DNA of 64,000 nt. It comes from Streptosporangium canum. Lineage in GTDB: Bacteria > Actinomycetota > Actinomycetes > Streptosporangiales > Streptosporangiaceae. The stretch spans positions 1 through 64,000 of the forward strand of contig NZ_FOQY01000004.1 in NCBI RefSeq assembly GCF_900113865.1, read 5' to 3'. Shown here one piece after another: positions 27,559 to 39,200 of this stretch. How positions within the stretch are numbered: position 1 is the stretch's first letter; each line of letters opens with the position of its first letter. Both the position numbers and the translations under genes were made by a program. The notes beneath the pieces were generated by a model. That model made no database searches, was not told the origin of the DNA, and worked only from the letters and a program-made list of their open reading frames with translations.

Positions 27559-30500
27559 CGCGCCGCCTGGGACGTGGCCAGGAAGGTCGCCACCTCGTCG
27601 ACGTTGGGCGGCTGCAGGCAGGTGAAGTGGTCGCCGGGGACGTCGACCACCTCCAGGTCGCCCAGGCACAGCTCGCGCCAGAAGCCCGTCATGTCGTCGC
27701 GCAGCCACGGCAGGAAACGGGTGTCGCCGAGCTGACGCAGGAAGGTGATGTCCCCGGCGTACGGCTCCGGGGTGTGCGTGCCGACCGCCAGCAGGCTGTG
27801 CCGTACCACCTGGAAGAGGGAGTTCACGTGCCGCTCGACCTCGGGGTCGGACCGGGTCTCGGTGGCGGCGCGGCCGATCGCGGCCAGCCGCTCCCGCTGG
27901 GAGAGCCCGGCGAGCCGCCGGAAGTCGGCGGCGGCCGACTCCAGGGCCGGGTCGCCGGTGAGCCCGGCCACGCGGCCGGCGGGGACGCGTTCGGAATCCT
28001 CGGCGAGGAGGAGCTCGAACACCCGCGACATGGTGTCCTCGTCTCCCGGGTAGCCCGCGTCGGCGGGGTCGATCCCCATCACGCGGGCGAAGACGTACTC
28101 GACGACCAGCTCGTCCTCGATGATCCGGGGCAGGGTGTAGCTGCTGATCACGGTGAGGCTCTCCACGGCGGCGCCCGCCTCGGTGAGGTGGCGGGCGACC
28201 TCGGCGGCCAGCAGGCCCCCCATGCAGTAGCCCACGATGTGGAAGCGGGAGGAGCCGGTGTCGAGCAGCGCCCTGGCGTACCGGGCGGCGCGCCTTTCGA
28301 TGAGCCCCTCGGGCTCCTCGGCGAGATACCGCTCGACCTCGGTGATCGCCAGGCCGACCAGCGGCCCGCCCTTGGCCGCCAGCAGCCGGGCCAGCGCGCG
28401 GTAGGGCGCCAGGGTGCCGCTGCCCTCGTGGACGAGCACCCGCAGCGCGCCGTCGCCCCCGTCCTCGTCCCCGCCGAGCGGGACCAGCGGGGAGGCCTCG
28501 CCGCGGGGGCCGGACTCCTCCTCGTCCTGTGCCCGCCGGACGTGGTCGGCGAGCGCGGCCACGGTGGGCCGGTGCAGGATCTGGCGGACCAGGTCGTCCC
28601 AGAACAGCTCCCGTGTCTCCGCCACCTCCTCGCGCAGCCGGGCCGCCAGCTTCGCGACGACCAGCGAGTCCCCGCCGAGCTCGAAGAAGTCCTCCTCCCT
28701 GTCGACCCGGGCCAGCCCCAGGACCTCGGCCCAAACGGCCGCGAGCCGGCGTTCGAGGTCGTCGCGGGGCTCGCCGCCCGCCGCGGCGCGACCGGACGCC
28801 GCGCGGGGCAGCCAGGACCGCAGCGTCGCGTGGTCGACCTTGCCGTTGCCGGTGAGCGGCAGGGCGTCCACGACCTGCGTGTGGCTGGGGATCATGTACT
28901 CCGGCAGCCGGTCGGCCAGATGCTCGGCGAGACCGGCCACGCCCAGCCGGGCCCGGTCGCTCTTGAACCGGGCGGCGAAGACGTTCTGGCCGAGCGGGCC
29001 GGTGACGTCGTCCGGTCCCGGCAGGCAGAGGGTGGTGTCGGCGCCGGCCCCGGTCAGGAGCCCCAGCCACTCCTCGCGGCCCAGGAACGTCTGGTCGCGT
29101 CCCTTGCGCAGGTCCTCGTAGTCCCACTTGCGCGGGTCCTTCTCCGGCATCATGAACTCCATCGAGGTCATGATCTGGTAGCTGTCCTTGGTGGTCTCGA
29201 TGAAGACCAGCCAGCCGCCCGGCCTGAGCATCTCGCGGAGCCCGGCCAGCACCCGGCCCGCGTGCCGCGAGTTGTGCAGCACGTTCGCGCACAGGACGAC
29301 GTCGAAGTCGTTGGGGGCGTAACCCTGCTCGCGGTAGTCCTCGTTGATGTCGAACAGCCCGTAGCGCACCCAGGGCCGCTCGCCGAACCGCTCGCGGGCC
29401 TCGTTGAGGAAGAACGGCGAGACGTCGGTGAACAGGTAGTCGACGTCGAACTCGGCCAGTGCGGGGATCATCTGGGCACTGGTCCCGCCGACGCCCGCGC
29501 CGACCTCGATGACGCGCAGGGGCCCGTCGTGCCGGGCGGCGATCCCGCGCAGCACCGCGATGGCGGCGTGGTTGACGTAGCGGCTGATGATGTTCTCCCG
29601 GTAGGCGGCCTCGGAGATCTCCAGCCGGCCTTCCGGGAACAGCAGCGGAAGCGGGTCGAGCTCGTCGCGGAGCAGCTCGGGCAGGCGCTCGGTGCTCTCC
29701 TTGAAGTAGTCGATGAGCACGGCCTTGTAGCTGTCCTCGCGCTGGAGCTCCTCCACCGCCTGCCAGGCCCGCGCCAGGTCGGCGGCCTCGATCACCCGCA
29801 GCGCGTGGAAGCCGTCGCCGTCGCCGTCGATGACGCCCTCCCGCTCCAGCACGCGCAGCCACCGCCGGACGAGCCGGTGGTGCCGGGGCGCCGCCCCGGT
29901 CGCGGCCAGGACCTGCTCGGTGGTCGTCCGCCCGGCGGTGGAGCCGAACAGGCCCCGCCGCCGCAGCGCCCACATCATGCCGATCACCGCGGCCCGGTCG
30001 AGCCTGCCGATGAACTCCATGAGCTCGGCGCGGTCGATGTGGGTGGTGTGCGGATCGGCCGCGGCGGCGGCCGCCGCGGCCAGCTCCGCGGCCGGATCCT
30101 CGCCGGAGGCGGCCCGCCGTACCGGTTCGGCGAAGGCGGCCAGCCTGCGCTCCATGCCGCTGCCGTCGAGCAGGACGTGGACCGCCGCGACCGCCGGGTG
30201 CGACTGGATCGCCGCCTCGACCTCGGCGAGCTCGATGCGATGCCCGCGGATCTTGACCTGCCGGTCCTCCCGGCCGAGGAACTCGATCGTGCCGTCGTCG
30301 TGGTAGCGGCCCAGGTCACCGGTGCGATAGAGGCGCTCGCCGGTGTCGGGACGGCGGATGAACCGCTGGGCGGTCCTGTCCTCGTCGCCGAGGTAGCCCA
30401 GCGCGAGGCCCGCGCCGCCGATGTACAGCTCGCCGGGCACCCAGTCGGGGCAGGGGCGCAGCGCCTCGTCGAGGACGTGGAAGGTCTGGTTGGCCAGCGG

Positions 30501-33200
30501 CGTGCCGTACGGGATGCTCCGCAGGCCGTCCCGGACCTCGCCGATCGGATGGTATATCGACCAGATCGCCGCCTCGGTGGCGCCGCCGAGACTGATCAGC
30601 TCCAGGCCCGGCAGGCGCCCCCGGACGCGGCCGGGCAGTGCGATCGGGATCCAGTCGCCGCTGAGCATCGCCAGCCGCAGGGACGGCAGGGCCGGCTCGG
30701 ACTGGGAACCCAGGTAGTGGTCGAGCATCTGCAGCTGCGCGGGCACGGAGTTCCAGACCGTGACGCCGTGCCCGGCGATCAGCCGCGCCCAGTGCGCGGG
30801 GTCGCCCCGGCCCTCGGCGTCGGGCAGCACGAGGGCGCCGCCCAGGGACAGGGGTCCGAAGATGTCGTACACCGACAGGTCGAAGCCCAGGCCCGCCAGG
30901 CCGAGGACGCGGTCCTCCGCCGTCACCGCGAAGCGCCGGTTGACGTCGGCCACCGTGTTGAGGGCCGCGCGGTGGGAGATCATCACTCCCTTGGGGTCGC
31001 CGGTGGAGCCCGAGGTGTAGATCACGTACGCCAGGTCGCCGGGGTCGGCCGCCGACCGCGGAGCCGGGAGCGCGGACGGCAGGAGGAGGTCGACGTCGAC
31101 GAGGTCGGCTCCCTCCGGACGGTCGCGGATCCACGACTGCGTGAGCACGTGCCGGACACCGGCGTCGGCGAGGATCCGCGCCCGCCTGGCCGGCGGCTGG
31201 CCGGTGTCGACCGGCAGGTAGGCGCCACCGGCCAGGAGCGTGCCGAGGACGGCGACGACCTGCTCCCAGCCCTTGTCCATCATGACCGCGGCCAGGGCGC
31301 CCGGCGCGAACCCCCGGGCCCGCAGCGTCTCGGCCACGCCCGCGGCCCTGGCGAGCAGCTCGCCGTAGGTGAGGGTGCGCTCCCCCGTCACGACGGCCGC
31401 CCTGTCCGGCGCGCGCAGCGCCTGGGCGACGACCGCCTCGTGCAGCAGCCCGCGGGGCAGCGGCTCGGCGGTCGCGTTCACCCGGTCGCGCCGGTCGGCC
31501 TGTACCGCGGGCAGCGCGACCGGGCAGGCGCGCTCCCACGGCTCGTCCGAGGCGGCCAGGTCGCGCAGCAGCCCCTCCAGCGCGCCGAAGGCGTCCTCGA
31601 CCAGCCCCGGGGGGAACACCCCGTCGCGCACGTCCCACCTGACCTCCAGCGCGCCGCCCTCGACCACCGCCTGGCAGTCGATCCACACCTGCGGCGTCTG
31701 GCTCCTGCCGTACACCACCTCGGCCAGGCCGTTCATGCCCTCGTGACCCGACGCCTCGTCGCTGAGCCCGATCGTGCTGGTGAAGACGACCGGCATCAGC
31801 GCGGCGCCCCGGCCGCGGCGGCGGGCGATCTCCCGCATGACCTCCACACCGGAGTAGAGGCGGTGGTCGAGGTCCTCCCAGAGCCGGTCCTGCAGCGCGC
31901 GGGCCCGCCCGTGGAAGGCCGCGCCCGCCTCGCCGTCGACGGCCAGCAGGCTGACCGTCGTGAAGTCGCCGACCAGCCCTCCCACCTGGGGGTGGAGCGG
32001 CTGCCGGTTGAGCAGGGTCAGGTTCAGCGAGAACCGGGGGCGCCGGCTCCACCTGGCCACCACCTCGGCGAAGGCGGCCAGGACCGCCGTGGAGGGGGTG
32101 ACGCCGTGGGCGCCCGACCTGGCCCGGAACCGTTCCCACTGCCCGGCGTCGAGGGTGACCTGGTGGCGGGTGAAGCGGCTGCCGGCCTCCGCCGCCGCGT
32201 TGTCGCGGACCGGAAGCTCCGGCGGCCCCGGCAGCTCGTCGACCCGTCCCTCCCAGTAGTCGCGGTCGCGCTCGTAGGCGGCGCCCTCGCGCAGCCGGCG
32301 GGCCGCGAGCAGGTAGTCGCGGAAGCCGATCTCCAAGGGCGGGAGGGGGTGGCCGGGGTCGAGGTAGAGCCGCTTGAGCTCGGTCAGCAGCAGCTGGATG
32401 CTCAGGTAGTCGGCGATCAGGAAGTCGATGGAGACGTGCAGCAGCGCCCGCCCGTCGGTGCGCGTGACGCGCAGCTCGAACAGCGGCCAGGCGTCGGCCT
32501 CATAGACCCGGTGGTCCATCGCGGCGCGGACCTCGTCGAGATGGTCGCTCACCCGCCCGGCGGACTCGCCGCGCAGGTCCGTCACCTCGATCCGGTAGTC
32601 CGGCACGTCGGCCAGCACCTGCTGGTAGCCGTCGACGTGGACGACCGCCCGCAACATGTCGTGGCGGCGGACCAGCGCCCGCCAGGCGGCCTCCAGCCGG
32701 GGCGGGTCCAGCTCGGGGAAGGCCAGCTCGGCGTAGACCTGGCAGGCCGTGCCCCCGTAGTCGAAGGCCTCCCTGCGCCCGAGGACGTAGGCGGCCTGGA
32801 CGTCGGTCAGCGGGAACGGCTCGTAGCGGTCCTCCGGCTGAGGGGTCACCTCCGGGCCGGGCCGGCTCAGCCGGTCGAGCACGGCCTCCTTGTGCGCGGA
32901 CAGCAGGGCCCGCCGCTCGTCGGTCAGCACGCCCTGCGGCGCCCGGAAACGGAGCCGCCCGTCCTCCTCCCAGAGCCGGACGCCCTGGCGTTCGAGCTCG
33001 GCGACGAGCCGCCCGGCGGCCAAGCGCTCCTCCTCCCCGGCCCTGCCCGATTCTTCCCCGGCCTTGCCCGATCCGGCGGTCACGCCTTCCCCTCCTCCGG
33101 CCCTCTCCGGGACGGCCGCACCCGCGGCCCTCTCCGGCCGCACGTCCGCGGCGCTGTCCGTCTCCTCGGTCCGCCCGGTCCACTCGGTCCGCTCGGTCAT
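27555..33200 (-). CDS. NRPS: docking-Cy-A(MT)-PCP-TE, final thiazoline module and release
   Basis: An 1881-residue synthetase. A TubC-type docking domain (about 60-112) follows a low-complexity start. The cyclisation domain has the DxxxxDxxS motif DFLIADYLS at 259-267. The A domain (FDLSVYDIFG, VWNSVPAQL, ATEAAIWS) has a cysteine-type code and is interrupted after VKIRGHRIEL by a methyltransferase with intact motif VIEVGAGVGGTS (Glu1232), as in PchF. The PCP carries LGGDSL (Ser1512). The thioesterase nucleophile elbow is GYCMGG with Cys1659 in place of Ser. It should add and cyclise the third Cys, methylate the reduced ring and release the product. ATG 33200 overlaps the upstream NRPS stop. 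Confidence 0.93.
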   Translation of the reverse strand: MTERTEWTGRTEETDSAADVRPERAAGAAVPERAGGGEGVTAGSGKAGEESGRAGEEERLAAGRLVAELERQGVRLWEEDGRLRFRAPQGVLTDERRALLSAHKEAVLDRLSRPGPEVTPQPEDRYEPFPLTDVQAAYVLGRREAFDYGGTACQVYAELAFPELDPPRLEAAWRALVRRHDMLRAVVHVDGYQQVLADVPDYRIEVTDLRGESAGRVSDHLDEVRAAMDHRVYEADAWPLFELRVTRTDGRALLHVSIDFLIADYLSIQLLLTELKRLYLDPGHPLPPLEIGFRDYLLAARRLREGAAYERDRDYWEGRVDELPGPPELPVRDNAAAEAGSRFTRHQVTLDAGQWERFRARSGAHGVTPSTAVLAAFAEVVARWSRRPRFSLNLTLLNRQPLHPQVGGLVGDFTTVSLLAVDGEAGAAFHGRARALQDRLWEDLDHRLYSGVEVMREIARRRGRGAALMPVVFTSTIGLSDEASGHEGMNGLAEVVYGRSQTPQVWIDCQAVVEGGALEVRWDVRDGVFPPGLVEDAFGALEGLLRDLAASDEPWERACPVALPAVQADRRDRVNATAEPLPRGLLHEAVVAQALRAPDRAAVVTGERTLTYGELLARAAGVAETLRARGFAPGALAAVMMDKGWEQVVAVLGTLLAGGAYLPVDTGQPPARRARILADAGVRHVLTQSWIRDRPEGADLVDVDLLLPSALPAPRSAADPGDLAYVIYTSGSTGDPKGVMISHRAALNTVADVNRRFAVTAEDRVLGLAGLGFDLSVYDIFGPLSLGGALVLPDAEGRGDPAHWARLIAGHGVTVWNSVPAQLQMLDHYLGSQSEPALPSLRLAMLSGDWIPIALPGRVRGRLPGLELISLGGATEAAIWSIYHPIGEVRDGLRSIPYGTPLANQTFHVLDEALRPCPDWVPGELYIGGAGLALGYLGDEDRTAQRFIRRPDTGERLYRTGDLGRYHDDGTIEFLGREDRQVKIRGHRIELAEVEAAIQSHPAVAAVHVLLDGSGMERRLAAFAEPVRRAASGEDPAAELAAAAAAAADPHTTHIDRAELMEFIGRLDRAAVIGMMWALRRRGLFGSTAGRTTTEQVLAATGAAPRHHRLVRRWLRVLEREGVIDGDGDGFHALRVIEAADLARAWQAVEELQREDSYKAVLIDYFKESTERLPELLRDELDPLPLLFPEGRLEISEAAYRENIISRYVNHAAIAVLRGIAARHDGPLRVIEVGAGVGGTSAQMIPALAEFDVDYLFTDVSPFFLNEARERFGERPWVRYGLFDINEDYREQGYAPNDFDVVLCANVLHNSRHAGRVLAGLREMLRPGGWLVFIETTKDSYQIMTSMEFMMPEKDPRKWDYEDLRKGRDQTFLGREEWLGLLTGAGADTTLCLPGPDDVTGPLGQNVFAARFKSDRARLGVAGLAEHLADRLPEYMIPSHTQVVDALPLTGNGKVDHATLRSWLPRAASGRAAAGGEPRDDLERRLAAVWAEVLGLARVDREEDFFELGGDSLVVAKLAARLREEVAETRELFWDDLVRQILHRPTVAALADHVRRAQDEEESGPRGEASPLVPLGGDEDGGDGALRVLVHEGSGTLAPYRALARLLAAKGGPLVGLAITEVERYLAEEPEGLIERRAARYARALLDTGSSRFHIVGYCMGGLLAAEVARHLTEAGAAVESLTVISSYTLPRIIEDELVVEYVFARVMGIDPADAGYPGDEDTMSRVFELLLAEDSERVPAGRVAGLTGDPALESAAADFRRLAGLSQRERLAAIGRAATETRSDPEVERHVNSLFQVVRHSLLAVGTHTPEPYAGDITFLRQLGDTRFLPWLRDDMTGFWRELCLGDLEVVDVPGDHFTCLQPPNVDEVATFLATSQAAR

Positions 33201-36200
33201 ACGACACCTTCCTCGAAGGCCGCTGTCTCGGTCTCGGTCCGCCGCTGCTCGATCAGGGCCGCGTGCTCGGCGACGGTGGGGCCCGCGAAGATCTCCCGCA
33301 GGGCCAGGTCCGCGCCGAACCCGATCCGGATCTCCTCGGCGAGGCGGGCCGCCAGGATGCTGTCGCCGCCGAGGGCCACGAAGCTCTGCTGCCTGCCGAC
33401 CCGGTCCAGACCCAGCAGCTCGCACCAGATCCGGCCCAGCGCCTCCTCGACGGGGCCGGAGGGCGGCGCGTCCTCGTCGGTCCCCTGCCCGTCCCGTTCG
33501 GCGAGCTTCGCGAGCGCGCCGCGGTCCACCTTTCCGTTGGCGCTGAGGGGGAACCGGTCGAGCATCGTGATCGTGGGCGGCACGGCGTAGGGCGGCAGCC
33601 GTTCGGCGAGCCAGTCCCGCAGCTCCCGCGGGCCGGTGCCGGCGGCGGCCACCACCAGCGCGGCCAGCCGGCGGGTGGGGTGCCCGACCGTGGTCACCAC
33701 CGCGTGGTCCACGTCCGGGTGGGCGTGCAGAGCCGACTCGATCTCGCCCAGCTCGATCCGGTGGCCGCGCACCTTGACCTGGTGGTCGGCCCGGCCCAGG
33801 AACTCCAGCGTGCCGTCGGGCCAGTAGCGGCCCAGATCGCCGGTCCGGTACCAGCGCCCGCCGTCACGCTCGACGAACTTGGCCGCCGTGACCTCCGGAT
33901 CGCCCCGATAACCCAGCGCCACCCCGGCCCCGCCGATCCACAGCTCACCCGGCACCCAGTCGGGACAGTCACGCCCCCGCCCGTCCACCACGCGGTAGCA
34001 CTGGTTGCGCAGCGGGAACCCGTAGGGGATCGACCGCCAGCGCGGGTCCACCTCGGCGACCTCGAACGCGTTGGACCAGATGGCCGCCTCCGTCGCCCCG
34101 CCCAGGGCGACCAGGCGGCAGCCCGGTGCCGCCGCGGCCAGGCGGCCGGGCAGGTCCAGCCCGACCCAGTCGCCCGAGACCATCGCCAGCCGCAGGCCCG
34201 GCGGGAGCCCCTCGGGCACCGCGACCAGCAGCATGTCCAGCAGCGCCGGGACGGTGTTCCACACCGTCACCCCGTGCGCCGCCATCAGCTCCGCCCACCG
34301 GCGCGCCTCCCGCCGGGCCTCCTCCTCCACCAGCACCAGGGCGCCGCCGGCCGACAGCAGCCCGAACACGTCCCACACCGACAGGTCGAAGTCCAGCGCC
34401 GACAGCGCCAGCACCCGGTCACCGGGCCCCACCCCGAACCGCTCGTTCACATCCACCACCGTGTTGAGCGCCGCCCGATGCGACACCTCAACCCCCTTCG
34501 GCTCCCCCGTCGACCCCGACGTGAAGATCACATACGCCGGCGCATCCGGATCCACCCCGACCGGCCCCGCCAGGGGGACGCCGCCGGCCTCCATCACCGG
34601 CACGCGCTCCACGCCGTCCGGGAAACTGTCCGGGGAGCCGTTCGAGCCGCCGACCGGGGAACCAGCCGGGAAGCCGTTCGAGCCGCTGACCGGGGAGACG
34701 TCCGGGGAGACGCCGGGCTCGCCCGTCAGCACCAGCCGTACGCCCGCGCGCCGGTAGATCCGGTCCCGGCGGACCGGGGGCTGGTCCACCCCCACGGGGA
34801 CGTAGGTCGCCCCGGCGGCCAGCACCCCCAGTACCGCCACGAGCTGGTCCGCGCCTCGCGGCACCGTCACCGCGACCGCGTCGCCCGGCTCGACGCCCCG
34901 CGACCGCAGCGCCCCCGCCACCCGCAGGGCCCGGCCGGCGAGCTCGCCGTAGGACAGCTCGACGCCGTCGCCGGCCAGCGCGACCCGGCCGGGCTCCCGC
35001 TCGGCCAGGGCGAAGAACCCCGAATGCAGGTTTCCCTCGGGCACCGGTCCCGCGGTGCCGTTCGCCTCGGAGCGGACCACGAGCTGGCCGGCCGGGACCG
35101 GGCAGGGCGCCGCGGCGTCCCAGTCGTCCCCGGCCAGCCACTCCAGCATCTCGGCGAAGGCGCCGAACATCGCGTCCAGCATGCCCGCGGGGAACAGCTC
35201 CTCCACGGCGTCCCAGTTGAACAGCAGCCCGCCCTCGGCCTCGATCACCTGGTGGTCCAGCCATACCTGGGGCGTCTGGGAGACGCCCCAGACCGGCTCG
35301 GCGAAGAGCCGCGCGCCGGCGTTCCACGGGTCGTCGCCCGTCACGCCGAGCGTGCTGGTGAACACCACCGGCATGGAGACCTCGGCGGAGCCGGTGCTCC
35401 TGGCCAGCTCCCGCATGACCCAGATGGCCGAGGCGTCGCTGTGTTCGAGGTCACGGACCACCTGCTGCTGCAGGCGGCGGGCGCCGTCGAGCCAGCTCTC
35501 CCCGGCGACGGGCTCGTAGGCGACGAGCAGCAGGGAGGTGAAGTCGCCCAGGACCTTGTCGATGTCGGGGTGGACCTCCCTGCGGTCGAAGAGGGTGAGG
35601 TTGATCGTCAGGTCCTGCCGCGCGCTCCACGCCCCCAGCACTTCGGCGAAGGCCGTGGCGAGCACGGTCGAGGGGGTGAGCGCGTGCCGCCTCGCGGACT
35701 CCTTGACCGCCTGCCACTTCTCGGGCGACAGGCGGGCCTGGCGCCGTACGAAGCGGGGGCGGCCGATCTGCGAGGGGTCGGCGGCGAGCGGCAGCTGGGG
35801 CGCGGGGGGCAGCTCGGTCACCCGTCCGGACCAGTACTTCCGCGCCTTTTCGAGCGCGGCGGGATCCGGTTGGACACCGAGCACGTAGTCGCGGAAGGAC
35901 ATGCCGACCGGGGGCAGCTCGGCGCCGGGGTCGGTGTAGAGGGTCTCCAGCTCCCGCAGCACGTTCATCGTGCTCAGCGCGTCGAGGATGATGTTGTCGA
36001 AGCTGATCCCGATGCGGGTGCGGTCATCGCCGTAGCGCACGGCCCGCACGTCGAACAGGGGCCAGCGCGTCGCGTCGATCAGCTGGTGGGACATGGCGTC
36101 CCGCAGGTTCGCCAGGGCACGGTCAGCCGTGCCGTCGTCGGCGCCGGGGACGTCGGTGACCGGGATGGAGAACCTGGGCACCTCGGGCAGGATGCGCTGG

Positions 36201-39200
36201 CGGCCGTCGGGGAGGAACTCGGCCCGCAGCATCTCGTGGCGCCCGATGAGCAGGTTCCACGCCTCTTCGAGCCGGGCGAGGTCCATCCCGGTGACGTCGT
36301 ATTCGGTGTAGAAGTGGCAGCCCACGCCGCCGAGGGCGAAGTCGTCGGTCCGCCCGATCCAGTAGGCGCGCTGCACGTCGGTCGGGGGGAACGGGTCGTG
36401 CCGGTGCTCGGTGTCGGGGGTCAGCGTCCGCTGCGCGAGGGCGGCGCCGCCGAGTTCGAGGGTGGCCGCGAAGTCGGCGAGCACCGGTGTCTCGAACAGC
36501 CGCGACAGCTCCGCCCCGCCGATGCCCGCGGCGCGCAGCCTGGTCATCAGCCGCGTCGCGAGCAGGCTGTCGCCGCCGAGGGTGAAGAAGTTCTGGTCCC
36601 GGCCCACGGCGGGCAGTCCGAGCAGCTCGCTCCAGATCTCCGCCACGGCCGTCTCGACCGGGCCGACCGGCGGCACGGACCGTTCGGTGCGGCCGGCGAG
36701 CCGGCCTTCGAGGATGTTCCGCACGGCGCCGCGGTCGACTTTGCCGTTGGCACTGAGCGGCAGGTCCGGCAGCGCCGCGAACCACTCGGGAACCATGTAC
36801 GGCGGCAGCCGTTCGGCGAGCCATTCCCGCAGGCCCTGGGGGGCGGTGCCGCCGGGCGCCGTCACCAGCGCGGCCAGCCGGCGGGCCTTGCCTCCCACCG
36901 TGGTCACCACCGCGTGGCCCACGTCCGGGTGGGCGTGCAGGGCCGACTCGATCTCGCCCAGCTCGATCCGGTGGCCGCGCACCTTGACCTGATGGTCGGC
37001 CCGGCCCAGAAACTCCAGCGTGCCGTCGGGCCAGTAGCGGCCCAGATCGCCGGTCCGGTACCAGCGCCCGCCGTCACGCTCGACGAACTTGGCCGCCGTG
37101 ACCTCCGGGTCACCCCGGTAGCCCAGCGCCACCCCGGCCCCGCCGATCCACAGCTCACCCGGCACCCAGTCGGGACAGTCACGCCCCCGCCCGTCCACCA
37201 CGCGGAACCGCTGGTTGGTGAGTGGCCTGCCGTAGGGGACCGAGGTCCAGTGCGCCGGGACCGGCACCGGCACGTCGGTGAAGTTGGACCAGATGGCCGC
37301 CTCCGTCGCCCCGCCCAGGGCGATCAGACGGCAGCCGGCCGCCTGGTCGGCCAGGCGGCCGGGCAGGTCCAGCCCGACCCAGTCGCCCGAGACCATCGCC
37401 AGCCGCAGGCCGTCCAGCGCTCCCGGCGCGGTCTCACCGGCGACCAGCAGCATGTCCAGCAGCGCCGGGACGGTGTTCCACACCGTCACCCCGTGCCCGG
37501 CCACCGCCTCCACCCAGCGGGCGGCGTCCCTGCGCTCGTCCTCGGTGATCAGCACCAGGGCGCCGCCGGCCGACAGCAGCCCGAACACGTCCCACACCGA
37601 CAGGTCGAAGTCCAGCGCCGACAGCGCCAGCACCCGGTCACCGGGCCCCACCCCGAACCGCTCGTTCACATCCACCACCGTGTTGAGCGCCGCCCGATGC
37701 GACACCTCAACCCCCTTCGGCTCCCCCGTCGACCCCGACGTGAAGATCACATACGCCGGCGCGCCCGGATCCACCCCGACCGGCCCCGCCAGGGGGACGC
37801 CGCCGCGGAGGGCGGCCACGTCCTCGACGGACGTCACCGCCCGTGACAGCGCGGCGATCCGGTCCCTGCGGGCCGGCGGCTGGTCCACCCCCACCGGCAC
37901 GTAGACCCCGCCTGCCGCCAGCACCCCGAGCACGGCGACGACCTGGTCCGCCCCCTTCGGCAGGGAGACGGTCACCGCGTCGCCCGGCTCGACGCCCCGC
38001 GACCGCAGCGCCCCCGCCACCCGCAGGGCCCGGCCGGCGAGCTCGCCGTAGGACAGCTCGACGCCGTCGCCGGCCAGCGCGACCCGGCCGGGCTCCCGCT
38101 CGGCCAGGGCGAAGAACCCCGAATGCAGCAGTCCCGGCGGGACCGGCCCGCCGGTGTCGTTGACCTGCCCGCGGACCGCGCGCTGGCCGTGGGGCAGGAG
38201 ATCGGGGACGGGGCCGTCCCACTCCCCCTCCGCCAGCCGGGCGAGCAGTCCGGCGAAGGCGGCGGCCATCGCGTCCAGCACTCCCGCGGGGAACAGCTCC
38301 TCCACGGCGTCCCAGTTGAACAGCAGCCCGCCGTCCACCTCGACCACCTGGTGGTCCAGCCACACCTGGGGCGTCTGGGAGAGCATCCAGCCGAGGTCGC
38401 CGAGGCTCTTCTGGACCTCGGCGCCCACGAGGTCGCCCATGCCGACGGCGCTGGTGAACACGACGGGGGCGCTCACCTGGCCGGCGCTCCGGCCGCGGTT
38501 GAGGTCGCGCAGCACCTCCACCCCCGAGTACGCCGAGTGCGCGACGTCGGCCTGGAAGCGGCTCTGCAGCGTCCTGGCCCGGTCGGCGAAGGACATCTCC
38601 TCCGACAGGTCGACCTGGAGCAGGAGCAGGTTGGTGAAGTCGGCGACCATCAGCGGCACGTCGGGGTGGAGCGTCTGCCGGTCGAACAGGGGGAGGTTCA
38701 GCAGGAAGCGGGGCCGGCCGCTCCAGGCGCCCAGCACCTCGGCGAGCGCCGTCGCCAGCACCATCGGCAGCGTCAGGCCGTGCTCCCGGGCGCGGTCGGC
38801 CAGCCGCCGGCGCCGCTCGGGCGGCATCCAGTGGTCGCGGCGGACCACGCGGACCCGCCCGATCCGCTCGGGCTCGACGGCCAGCGGGAGCTGCGGGCCT
38901 CCCGGCAGGTCGGCGACGCGCTCCTGCCAGTACTCCCGGTCCGCGCGGCGGGCCTCCCGCCGCCGGACCTCCTGTTCGGCGAGGTAGGTGGGGAATCCGT
39001 AGGTGAGTTCGGGCAGCGGGTCGTCGGGCCGGGAGTAGAGGGCGGCGAGATCCTCAAGGATGATCTGGATGCTGCGCACGTCGGCGACAAGGAGGTCGAA
39101 GCCGGTGTGCAGCCGGTAGGCGCCGCCGGGCAGCAGGGAGAGCCGGAGGTCGAACACCTCGCCGCGCTCCACCTCCAGACGCCGGTGGGAGAGCTCGTCC

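Noticed and set aside
27559-29973. Upstream extension of the saccharopine dehydrogenase-like frame
   Set aside because: Out-of-frame reading of NRPS sequence; the ATG at 27558 with ATGA overlap is the natural start.
27627-33590. 1987-codon open frame on the plus strand
   Set aside because: It is antisense to the NRPS genes; its composition (His, Arg, Gln, Gly-rich) is that of a GC-rich shadow frame and it has no domain pattern.
33263-37846. 1527-codon open frame on the plus strand
   Set aside because: Antisense shadow of the first NRPS gene; repeats in it only mirror the repeated A-domain DNA.
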